Positions 1 to 7,567 of a stretch of 64,000 nt of DNA are shown piece by piece (within the stretch, counting starts at the first letter, position 1; each line of letters opens with the position of its first letter). The notes below the pieces were generated by a model, which had not been told where the DNA came from, searched no databases, and saw only the letters and a program-made list of their open reading frames with translations. Source of the stretch: Actinophytocola sp. (GTDB taxonomy: Bacteria > Actinomycetota > Actinomycetes > Mycobacteriales > Pseudonocardiaceae); the NCBI GenBank assembly GCA_009377475.1, contig WHTY01000008.1, forward strand, positions 1 to 64,000. The letters run 5' to 3'. Both the position numbers and the translations under genes were made by a program.

Positions 1-1047
1 ACCACGTGTGAGCTGACCTTCGGCCAGCACGGCACCCCCGCCAAGGGCTGGCTCGTCGGCGACAAGATCGACGGCATCGCGCAGATGTTCGACGTCATCG
101 AGCACGCGCGGATGATGGTCGGCACCAAGGCCATCTCGACGCTGTCCACGGCGTACCTGAACTCGCTCGAGTACGCCAAGGAGCGCGTGCAGGGCGCCGA
201 CCTCACCCAGATGCTGGACAAGACCGCGCCGCGCGTCACCATCACGCACCACCCGGACGTGCGCCGCGCGCTGATGACGCTGAAGGCCTACGCCGAGGGG
301 CTGCGGGGCGTCTACCTCTACACCGCGACGTACCAGGACAAGATCGCGCTGGGCAAGGCCGCTAGTGAGGACGTCGATCTGCTGGAGCGGGTCAACGACC
401 TGCTGCTGCCGATCGTCAAGGGCGGTGGCTCGGAGCGGAGCTGGACGTTGCTCGGCACCGAGGCGCTGCAGACGCTTGGTGGCTCCGGCTTCCTGCAGGA
501 CTACCCGATCGAGCAGTACGTCCGCGACGCCAAGATCGACACCCTGTACGAGGGCACGACGGCGATCCAGTCGCTGGACTTCTTCTTCCGGAAGGTCGTC
601 CGCGACAAGGGTCAGGCGCTCGCGCACGTGGCTGGCGAGATCACGCAGTTCATCGAGTCCGAGAGCGGGAACGGTCGGCTCAAGGAGGAGCGTGCGCTGC
701 TCAAGCAGGCACTGGACGACGTCCAGGGCATGCTCGGCACGCTGATCGGCTACCTCACCGAGTCGCAGGACAAGCCGGACAACCTCTACAAGATCGGTCA
801 GCACTCGGTGCGGCTGCTGCTGTCGGCCACTGACCTGCTCGTCGGCTGGCAGCTCCAGAAGCAGGCCGAGATCGCCATCGCGGCGCTGGACGGCGGCGCG
901 AGCGAGAAGGACAAGCCGTTCTACGACGGCAAGGTCGCGGCCGCGTCGTTCTTCGCGAAGACGGTGCTGCCGGAGCTGACCGCCCGCCGCAAGATCGTCG
1001 AGTCCGCCGACAACGGCCTGATGGAGTTGGACGAAGCGGCGTTCTGA
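1..1047 (+). CDS. Acyl-CoA dehydrogenase, C-terminal part (5' end outside window)
   Basis: The reading frame is already open at base 1 and stops at 1045-1047, so only the C-terminal ~348 residues are here. The fragment has the C-terminal helical region of an FAD-dependent acyl-CoA dehydrogenase: a helix with ARMMVGTKA, then [20 protein letters not shown] and the YEGTTAIQS stretch that marks the helical bundle and cofactor contact of this family. A long extension after that motif, ending MELDEAAF, suggests the larger actinobacterial fatty-acid degradation type (FadE5-like) rather than a short ~380-residue enzyme. The family oxidises acyl-CoA to 2-enoyl-CoA in beta-oxidation. Chain-length specificity cannot be read from this part. 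A strong hairpin follows the stop. Confidence 0.93.
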   Translation, partial: TTCELTFGQHGTPAKGWLVGDKIDGIAQMFDVIEHARMMVGTKAISTLSTAYLNSLEYAKERVQGADLTQMLDKTAPRVTITHHPDVRRALMTLKAYAEGLRGVYLYTATYQDKIALGKAASEDVDLLERVNDLLLPIVKGGGSERSWTLLGTEALQTLGGSGFLQDYPIEQYVRDAKIDTLYEGTTAIQSLDFFFRKVVRDKGQALAHVAGEITQFIESESGNGRLKEERALLKQALDDVQGMLGTLIGYLTESQDKPDNLYKIGQHSVRLLLSATDLLVGWQLQKQAEIAIAALDGGASEKDKPFYDGKVAAASFFAKTVLPELTARRKIVESADNGLMELDEAAF

Positions 1048-1097
1048 GCCGTGGCGCGCGTGGTGCGCTGATCGCCTGATCGCGTAAGCGCGTAAGG

Positions 1098-1138
1098 CAC
1101 GCGGGCCTGGGGTCGTGTCCGACCTCTAGGCCCGCGTG
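1098..1138 (+). terminator. Hairpin after the acyl-CoA dehydrogenase gene
   Basis: Perfect 11-bp stem CACGCGGGCCT / AGGCCCGCGTG with a 19-nt loop, starting 50 nt after the stop codon. It has no T-run, as is common for GC-rich actinobacterial terminators. Confidence 0.6.
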
Positions 1139-1150
1139 TCCTGCATCCGG

Positions 1151-1255
1151 GACGCTGTGTCCGGCGGTGGCGACGCCGTGTCCCCCGTTCCAGACGCTGT
1201 GTTCCTCGTTCCAGACGCTGTCTTCCCTGCTCGCGACGCTGTCTTCCCCGTTGCC
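1151..1255 (-). repeat. Array of five 21-nt degenerate repeats (family 1, left arm)
   Basis: Five head-to-tail units of exactly 21 nt, each beginning GACGCTGT or GACGCCGT and mostly continuing GTTCCYCGTTCC on the plus strand. There are no spacers. The units run opposite to the array at 1382-1549, and the two arrays sit symmetrically around the 78-nt palindrome at 1280-1357, with 24 nt on each side. Because 21 is a multiple of 3, frames through the array stay open and give spurious heptapeptide-repeat proteins. Confidence 0.85.
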
Positions 1256-1279
1256 TGCTCGCCCAGCCCTCTCCCCGTG

Positions 1280-1357
1280 CTTCGCCAGGCAAATTGTCAC
1301 CAAAACCGGGCAAACGGCGTCGATTCCGGCGCGATTGGCGCAATATCCCTGGCGAAG
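1280..1357. repeat. 78-nt inverted-repeat element, copy 1
   Basis: Begins CTTCGCCAGGCAAAT and ends ATATCCCTGGCGAAG; the two 15-nt ends are complementary at 13 of 15 positions. A second copy of exactly the same length lies at 33886-33963, about 78% identical by hand alignment, with the ends better conserved than the middle. Both copies are followed after 21-24 nt by an eight-unit array of 21-nt repeats. It has no ORF of its own. It could be a non-autonomous mobile element, a REP-like element or a structured RNA. Confidence 0.8.
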
Positions 1358-1381
1358 CTGAGCTGGCCACGCTTGAGGTGA

Positions 1382-1549
1382 GGGCACGGCGTCCGCAGCG
1401 ACGAGCACGGCGTCGGCAAGCGCGGGGGACATGGCACCGGGAACGGGGAACACGCCGTCGGGAATGGGGGACATGGCACCGGGAACGGGGAACACGCCGT
1501 CGGGAACGGGGAACACGGCGTCGCGAGCGGGGGACACGATGTGTGACCC
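1382..1549 (+). repeat. Array of eight 21-nt degenerate repeats (family 1, right arm)
   Basis: Eight contiguous 21-nt units of the type GGGGAACACGCCGTCGGGAA plus one base, which is the reverse complement of the left-arm unit. The last unit (GGGGGACACGATGTGTGA) nearly matches the last unit of the array at 33985-34152, so both arrays have the same length and the same end. The rest of the intergenic stretch to 1652 shows no gene; it should hold the promoter of the next gene. Confidence 0.85.
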
Positions 1550-1652
1550 GGGACGCTGGGCTGTTTGGAGCAATCTGTGCGGAGATCCGACGTGGTGTGA
1601 AACTTCCTGACCACCGCGAGCGACCCCTGGTTAACACGATCAACCTCCGGGG

Positions 1653-4600
1653 GTGCGGGTGCTGCGTCAGCGAGGTGCGCCAACTCGGACGGCGCTGGCG
1701 CGAAGTGCCATCGCCGTGTGCGTCGCGGTCGGCCTGATCACGCCGGTCACCGCGCAGCCAGCGTCGGGCGCGGTCCCGGCGGCCCGCGCGACGACCGGCG
1801 CGTCGGCGACCGCAGCGGCCGACGCGACCGCCGAGGCCGCCGTCGTCCCGAGCGGCTTCTCCGACGACGTCGTCCTCAGCGGCCTCGACGTCCCCACGGC
1901 GGCGTCGTTCGCCGACGACGACAGGGTGTTCGTCGCCGAGAAGAGCGGCATCGTCAAGACGTTCGACGACCTCACCGACACCACCGCCACCGTCACCGCC
2001 GACCTGCGCGCGGACGTCTACGACTACTGGGACCGCGGCCTGCTCGGCCTCGCCGTCCACCCGGACTACCCCGCGAAGCCGTACCTGTACGTCCTCTACA
2101 GCCTCGACCGCAAACCGGGCGGTGGCAAGTGGGGCGACGCGTGCCCCAACCCGCCTGGCCCAAACGACGACGGCTGCGTGATCAAGGCCCGGCTGTCCCG
2201 GCTCACCATCGCTGGCAACGGGGTCGCGACCAGCCACCAACCGCTACTCACCGGCTGGTGCCAGCAGTACCCCAGCCACTCCATCGGGACCGTCGCGTTC
2301 GGCCCTGACGGCGCGCTGTACGTCGGCTCCGGCGACGGCGCGAGCTTCACGTTCGCCGACTACGGCCAGGTGGGCAACCCGTGCGGCGACCCGCCGGGGG
2401 CCGCGGGCACCGACCTCACCGCGCCGGACGCCAGAGGCGGCGCGCTGCGGTCGCAGTCGGCGCGGCGGCCAGCGGGCGACCCGATCTCCATGGACGGCTC
2501 GATCCTGCGCGTCGACCCGGACACCGGCGCTCCGCTGCCAGGCAACCCGTTCGCGAGCAGCCGAAACGCCAAGAAGCAACGCATCATCGCCTACGGCATG
2601 CGCAACCCGTTCCGGTTCAGCTTCCGCCCCGGCACCAGCGAGATCTGGGTGGGCGACGTCGGGTGGGGCCAGTGGGAGGAGATCAACCGCATCCCGAACG
2701 CCGCCGACGCCACCGCCGAGAACTTCGGCTGGCCGTGCTACGAGGGCGGCATCAAGCAGCCTGGTTACAACAACGCCGACCTCACGGCGTGCGAAACGCT
2801 CTACACCGGCGCGGGCCAAAACGGACCGTACTACGCCTACCACCACCAGAATGAGGTCGTCGCGGGCGACAACTGCGGCACTGGCGGCTCCTCCATCAGC
2901 GGCATCGCGTTCGAGGACGGCGCCAGCGACTACCCGCTCGGCTACCGGGGCGCGCTGTTCTTCGCGGACTCCTCGCGCGGCTGCATCTGGGCGATTCGGC
3001 GCGGCACCGACGGCCAACCCAACCGGAGCAACATCGAGCTGTTCGCGGGTAACGTCGTCCGCCCGGTGCAGTTGCTCATCGGGCCGGGCAGCGATCTGTA
3101 CTACATCGCGCTCGACGTCGGTGAGCTGCACCGCATCAGCTACAACGACGGCAACAACCGCCCGAACGCCGTGGCCAGCGCCAATCCGACGTCCGGCCCG
3201 GCCCCGCTGACCGTCGACTTCGACGGCACGTCGTCCAGCGACCCGGACAGCGAGATGCTCACCTACGCCTGGGACCTCGACGGCGATGGCGCGTTCGATG
3301 ACGCCGCAACGCCGACCGCGCGGCGCACCTACCAGCAGCAGTCGATCGTGCGGGCGAAGCTGCGGGTGACCGACCTCCGTGGACTGTCTGATGTGGATGA
3401 AGTGACCATCACGGTCGGCAATCCACCGCAGCAGGAACCCACCGTTACCATCGACACCCCGACGTCCGATACGACCTGGCGGGTGGGCGAGACGATCTCG
3501 TTCTCTGGAAGCGCAACTGATCCGCAAGACGGCACGCTGCCCAAAGAGGGGCTGGACTGGACGGTCACGTTGCAACACTGCGAGTCGATCGACGACTGCC
3601 ACCCGCACGAGATACAGACGTACCGCAGCGCGAAATCCGGATCGTTCACGACGATTGACCACAGCTATCCGTCCTATATAGACCTCAAGCTGACCGCCAC
3701 GGATTCCGACGGCAACCGCGGCAGCAAGACGATCCGCCTCGACCCGAAGACCGTGTGGCTGGACTTCGATACCAAACCGAGCGGTCTCGACCTCGTCGTC
3801 GGCGAGGGGCAAGAAGAGCAGACGCCCTTCAGTCACCGGGTCATCGTCGGCTCGCACAACACGATCGCCGCGCCGCTCTCGCAAGGGCCGGACTATCAGT
3901 TCGTCAAGTGGTCAGACGACGGACCACGAAGCCACGAGATCATCGCGCCGGGCAGGAGGACGACGTACACCGCGACGTACGTCGCGTGCACGGTCAACGG
4001 CGTGAAGCAACCGAACTGCGGCGACGCCACCCCGAGCATGGTGCGTGATCTGGAGTCCATCGGCAGGCGCGCCAAGGCGATCCTGACATGGCGGCAGCCG
4101 TACTGGCCCGGACGCGGCGGCGTGACGAAGTACCGTGTCCACGTAGACGGCGAGTTCGTCAAGGACGTCGGGCCGAGCGCCAGGCGCATGGTCGTCAGGA
4201 ACATCGCGCCCCGCCAGTCGCACACGTTCCGCGTCACCCCGTACAGCGCGTCAGGCGCAGGTCCGAGCGACACGACGAGGCTCATCGGCACCAAAGTGCG
4301 GTCCTGGCAGAGCTCGCGGTTCATCACCTTCGGTGACACCGTGCGGGTGAAGGGCACCTACACCCGCACCGATACCGGAGGCCCGGTACCCGGCGTGTCG
4401 GTCCGGCTGATCGGACGTCCACCCGGTGACACGAGCTGGCAGACCATGGCGTGGCGGGAGACCAACCAGAACGGCGTCGTGAGGTTCTTCCGCAAGACCA
4501 AGCAGAACTGGGAGTACCGGCTGATCTACCACGGCAACCCGACGTACATGGGCGTCACATCGAGGTGGCACCGGGTCGCCGTGCGGCAGAAGGTACGGGC

Positions 4601-4883
4601 GTTCTTCTCCGACCCGACGCCGCGCCCCGGTGAGCGTGTGCGCCTGAGCGGGCGCGTCCTGCCGGACCACGCGGGCAAGTGGGTGCGGATCGAGTTTCGG
4701 CGAAATGGCGACTGGGTCCGCGTCAGCACCCGGCAACTGTCACCCGAGAGCAGGTACCGGTACAGCATCCGCTGGGACCGTCCGGGTGACTACTACTACC
4801 GGGTGTTCCGGTGGCGGCACCACGACCATGCCTGGGGTGTCAGCCCGGTCCGCAAGCTCAAGGTCCGCTGGTACCACGAATAG
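1653..4883 (+). CDS. Secreted glucose/sorbosone dehydrogenase-like protein with PKD and Ig/FN3-like domains
   Basis: Large exported protein (1076 aa). A twin-Arg-poor hydrophobic leader (ARSAIAVCVAVGLITPVTA) is followed by a beta-propeller resembling PQQ-dependent glucose/sorbosone dehydrogenases, about residues 55-500. Blade signatures include GLAVHPDYP, SHSIGTVAFGPDGALYVGSG and IIAYGMRNPFRFSFRPGT. A PKD domain follows (NPTSGPAPLTVDFDGTSS, YAWDLDGDG), then Ig-like, FN3-like and two further beta-sandwich segments. The modules suggest an extracellular sugar- or polysaccharide-oxidising or binding protein; substrate and cofactor cannot be told from sequence. The start is a GTG at 1653; another in-frame GTG at 1659 is equally possible. 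It converges on the VanW gene with only 5 nt between stops. Confidence 0.88.
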   Translation: MRVLRQRGAPTRTALARSAIAVCVAVGLITPVTAQPASGAVPAARATTGASATAAADATAEAAVVPSGFSDDVVLSGLDVPTAASFADDDRVFVAEKSGIVKTFDDLTDTTATVTADLRADVYDYWDRGLLGLAVHPDYPAKPYLYVLYSLDRKPGGGKWGDACPNPPGPNDDGCVIKARLSRLTIAGNGVATSHQPLLTGWCQQYPSHSIGTVAFGPDGALYVGSGDGASFTFADYGQVGNPCGDPPGAAGTDLTAPDARGGALRSQSARRPAGDPISMDGSILRVDPDTGAPLPGNPFASSRNAKKQRIIAYGMRNPFRFSFRPGTSEIWVGDVGWGQWEEINRIPNAADATAENFGWPCYEGGIKQPGYNNADLTACETLYTGAGQNGPYYAYHHQNEVVAGDNCGTGGSSISGIAFEDGASDYPLGYRGALFFADSSRGCIWAIRRGTDGQPNRSNIELFAGNVVRPVQLLIGPGSDLYYIALDVGELHRISYNDGNNRPNAVASANPTSGPAPLTVDFDGTSSSDPDSEMLTYAWDLDGDGAFDDAATPTARRTYQQQSIVRAKLRVTDLRGLSDVDEVTITVGNPPQQEPTVTIDTPTSDTTWRVGETISFSGSATDPQDGTLPKEGLDWTVTLQHCESIDDCHPHEIQTYRSAKSGSFTTIDHSYPSYIDLKLTATDSDGNRGSKTIRLDPKTVWLDFDTKPSGLDLVVGEGQEEQTPFSHRVIVGSHNTIAAPLSQGPDYQFVKWSDDGPRSHEIIAPGRRTTYTATYVACTVNGVKQPNCGDATPSMVRDLESIGRRAKAILTWRQPYWPGRGGVTKYRVHVDGEFVKDVGPSARRMVVRNIAPRQSHTFRVTPYSASGAGPSDTTRLIGTKVRSWQSSRFITFGDTVRVKGTYTRTDTGGPVPGVSVRLIGRPPGDTSWQTMAWRETNQNGVVRFFRKTKQNWEYRLIYHGNPTYMGVTSRWHRVAVRQKVRAFFSDPTPRPGERVRLSGRVLPDHAGKWVRIEFRRNGDWVRVSTRQLSPESRYRYSIRWDRPGDYYYRVFRWRHHDHAWGVSPVRKLKVRWYHE

Positions 4884-4888
4884 GGACG

Positions 4889-7165
4889 CTAACTGTCCTT
4901 CTTCTTCGTGCAGACGATCTCCGGGAGCGGGTTGTACCGCACCGTGCGCGGCTCCCTGCGGACCTCCTCGCCGGTGTCGATGTCGTAGAGGATGCGGGTG
5001 TCGGTCACCGTGAACCCGTCGATGCCGGACGACGGCTCGCATTTCGGGTCGTCCTTCTTCATCGTGCCAGCCTCCTTGATGTTCTTCTTCGGGCCGGTCT
5101 GCGACTCGACGCGGTAGTGCTGGGTGCCCCAGATCTTCACCGTGACGCTCTCCGGCGTCCAGAACGTCTGGATCGCGACGCCGGTGGGCGAATCGTTGGT
5201 GAACGCGACGTCGATGACGCTCTGCCCGTCTGGGTACATGAACACCGTCGCCTCCCGCGCCATCGGGTAGCGGCTGATGTAGTAGCTGTGCTCCTGGTGA
5301 CCAGCGTCCTTGAGGGCCGCGAAGTACGAGGCGTTGTACAGCGTCGTCGCGAACTGCGAGATGCCCCCGCCGACCGCCGTGCCCGGCACGCCGTTCTCGA
5401 TGATCCCTGCTTCGACGTAGCCCTCTGCCTTGCCGCGCTTGCCGGTGTAGCCGTTGAGGCTGAACGTGTCGCCCGGCTTCACGATCGCGCCGTCGACATC
5501 GGCCGCGACCTGGCGGATGTTGACGCCGGAGTCCGAAGCGAACCCGCCGGTAGTGAACTCGCCGATGACCTCCTTGATCCCGAGGCCTTCCGCTTCCTTG
5601 GTCGTGGTCTTCGGCTTCTTCTCCTTGTAGACGGCGGTCAGCGTGCGCTCGTCGGGCTGCTTGATGACGTCGAGGTACGGCTCGAGCGACATCTTCCAGT
5701 CGATCTGGCGGCCCACCTTGCTCGGTTTGACCGTCGGCTGGTCGCCCTCGAACACGATCTCGGCGTCCGTGCCCTTGACCTCGGTGCTGGCGAGCTGGGG
5801 CTCAAGCGCCTTGCGGAGCGTCTTGCCGTCCACCTTCGGCGTAAGCGAACCGTCCTTCGCTGGCTTGAACGTGAACGCCTCGCCGATCACCTTCGGCTCG
5901 AGCACGCCGTTGGCGCCCTCGCCCTTCATCGTGATCGGGGCGGACACCGCTGGCTTGGCGACCTGCTCCAGTGTGGCGCGCACGCCTTTCTCTGTCGTCT
6001 TCACCGGCTTCTGCGTGACGTCGAGCCGCACGCCGCCGTCGTTCAGCCAGCCGCTCTTGATCGCCGCGATCGCGGCGTCCACGCTGGTCACCTCCTGCCC
6101 CTGTCGGGGCATGACCGAGGCGGCCTCGACGCCACCGGCGTCGGTCGGCTTGAACGTGATGTTGCCTTCGGACTTGCGGTGGTTCAGCTCGTTCTCCACG
6201 AGCCGCGTCACGGTGCTCTTGAGCCGTTCCGGGACGGTCTCGCTGACGATGCCGACCTCGTTCTCCTCCCAGAACGACGTGATGCGGGTGATCGGGTTCA
6301 GCGACAACTTGCCCGCCTGGTCCAGCGTGCCCTGCCAGTCGACAGCGAGACCGGCCGACGTCGGGTTCAGCTCGGTCGTGACGTCGCCAGCGGTGACCTT
6401 GATCGGGTCGTCGAACCGGGGCTGCAGCTCCTCGCGCAACGTCTGCTCGGCCGACGTGTGGCTCATACCGCCGACGTCGACCCCGGCGACCGTCACGCCG
6501 CGCGGCACGTCACCCCAGTTGACCAGCAGGTCGGCGAGGTAGACGAGGGCGAACGCCGCTACCACCGCGCCGGTGACCAGCAGCGCCTTGCGCTTGCCGG
6601 AGCCCCCGCCAGCGTCGCCGGGCTCCTGCGGCGTCGGCGTGACGGGGTTGGTGACCGTGGTGGCCGCGAACTGCGACGGGTCGGGCGGCGCGCCGTACGG
6701 GTACTGCCCCGGCTGGCCGCCATACGGCCCCTGGCCGTACAGGGCGTACGGTCCACCGGGATTCTGTCCCTGCGGTGGGACTGGCGTGCCGCCGACGATG
6801 GTCGGCTGGTCATCGACCGGGGGGACCTGCTGTGTCGGTGGCGTGACCTGCTGCGTCGGCTGGTCATCGACCGGAGTCACCTGCTGTGTCGGTGGCGTCA
6901 CCTGCTGCGTCGTCTCGGCGTCGACCGGCTGGAACGCGTCGGTCGCCTGCTCGGTGCCGTCCAGGCCATGCGGGGATTGCCCCGGCCACGGGCCGCGCTG
7001 GTGTTCGGCGTCGACGCCGGGTTGTGCCCCGCTGTCCTCGCCGCTTGCGGTGTTGTGGTGCTGCTGTGCGTCCCCCGACGACGTCTCAGCCTGCCCAGAC
7101 GGCTGGCCGCTCATACTCCCCTTATCTGAATCCCATGCCGGCCAGTAGTGTTCCTCATCGGCCAC
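4889..7165 (-). CDS. VanW family membrane-anchored protein with peptidoglycan-binding-like domains
   Basis: 758 aa. The N-terminal ~190 residues are cytoplasmic-type Gln/Pro/Thr-rich sequence with an internal 18-residue duplication (TQQVTPPTQQV...VDDQPT; 54-bp DNA repeat at about 6806-6912). One membrane segment follows at about 194-215 (KALLVTGAVVAAFALVYLAD), then repeated extracytoplasmic modules of the PG_binding_4 type. The VanW domain is near 545-680 (GVNIRQVAADVDGA, GGGISQFATTLYNASY). VanW proteins occur in some vancomycin-resistance clusters and widely in Gram-positives; their biochemical role is unsettled. The start is GTG at 7165, with GGGAGG 5 nt upstream. It is the last gene of a leftward trio with the GroES-like and beta-solenoid genes (gaps 14 and 25 nt). 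Confidence 0.9.
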   Translation of the reverse strand: MADEEHYWPAWDSDKGSMSGQPSGQAETSSGDAQQHHNTASGEDSGAQPGVDAEHQRGPWPGQSPHGLDGTEQATDAFQPVDAETTQQVTPPTQQVTPVDDQPTQQVTPPTQQVPPVDDQPTIVGGTPVPPQGQNPGGPYALYGQGPYGGQPGQYPYGAPPDPSQFAATTVTNPVTPTPQEPGDAGGGSGKRKALLVTGAVVAAFALVYLADLLVNWGDVPRGVTVAGVDVGGMSHTSAEQTLREELQPRFDDPIKVTAGDVTTELNPTSAGLAVDWQGTLDQAGKLSLNPITRITSFWEENEVGIVSETVPERLKSTVTRLVENELNHRKSEGNITFKPTDAGGVEAASVMPRQGQEVTSVDAAIAAIKSGWLNDGGVRLDVTQKPVKTTEKGVRATLEQVAKPAVSAPITMKGEGANGVLEPKVIGEAFTFKPAKDGSLTPKVDGKTLRKALEPQLASTEVKGTDAEIVFEGDQPTVKPSKVGRQIDWKMSLEPYLDVIKQPDERTLTAVYKEKKPKTTTKEAEGLGIKEVIGEFTTGGFASDSGVNIRQVAADVDGAIVKPGDTFSLNGYTGKRGKAEGYVEAGIIENGVPGTAVGGGISQFATTLYNASYFAALKDAGHQEHSYYISRYPMAREATVFMYPDGQSVIDVAFTNDSPTGVAIQTFWTPESVTVKIWGTQHYRVESQTGPKKNIKEAGTMKKDDPKCEPSSGIDGFTVTDTRILYDIDTGEEVRREPRTVRYNPLPEIVCTKKKDS

Positions 7166-7179
7166 CGAAACCTCCCGGC

Positions 7180-7542
7180 CTACAGATACAACCCCGTACC
7201 GTGTTCGGTGCGCTCACTCGCGATCGCGTGGATGTCGCGCTCCCGCATGACCAGGTACGACTTACCTTTGATTTCCACCTCGCTCTGGTCATCCGGGTTG
7301 AACAGCACCCGGTCGTTGACCTTCACGCTGCGGACATTATTCCCCACACCGAGCACATCGCCCCAAATCAGGCGGCGAGCGACCTGCGCCGTCGCCGGTA
7401 TGACGATGCCGCCGCTGCTTCGTCGCTCGCCGTCATCGGCCGTCACCCGCACCAGCACACGATCGTGTAGGAGCTGGATCTCCAGCTTGTGGTCGTCAGA
7501 CGCCAGTCCAGGTTCAGACACGGCGGCAATGGTACTGGTCAT
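7180..7542 (-). CDS. Stand-alone GroES-like co-chaperonin paralogue
   Basis: 120 aa; the GroES (Cpn10) fold is recognisable. LLHDRVLVRV matches the first strand, GGIVIPATAQ lies where the mobile loop starts, GDVLGVGNNVRSVKVNDRVLF matches the G.V..VG......VK.GD.V.F signature, and SYLVMRERDIHAI matches the C-terminal strand. It is longer than a normal GroES (~97 aa) because of an N-terminal ~20-residue and a C-terminal ~10-residue tail. No groEL is adjacent, and the mobile loop is not the usual one, so it may not serve GroEL. It lies between the VanW gene and the membrane-protein gene, probably in one operon. I see no clear ribosome site before the ATG. Confidence 0.85.
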   Translation of the reverse strand: MTSTIAAVSEPGLASDDHKLEIQLLHDRVLVRVTADDGERRSSGGIVIPATAQVARRLIWGDVLGVGNNVRSVKVNDRVLFNPDDQSEVEIKGKSYLVMRERDIHAIASERTEHGTGLYL

Positions 7543-7567
7543 GGCCGACGGGATGTCGTACCGGCCA

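Noticed and set aside
1151-1549. CRISPR array
   Set aside because: Units are contiguous and degenerate with no unique spacers, and no cas genes are present.
755-1737. Open frames with heptapeptide repeats such as FPVPDAV or RRERGTR
   Set aside because: Produced by the 21-nt DNA repeats, which keep all frames open; no ribosome site and no conserved domain.
4811-7129. 772-aa open frame on the plus strand
   Set aside because: Antisense to the VanW gene; Arg/Leu/Asp-rich composition typical of a GC-rich shadow frame.
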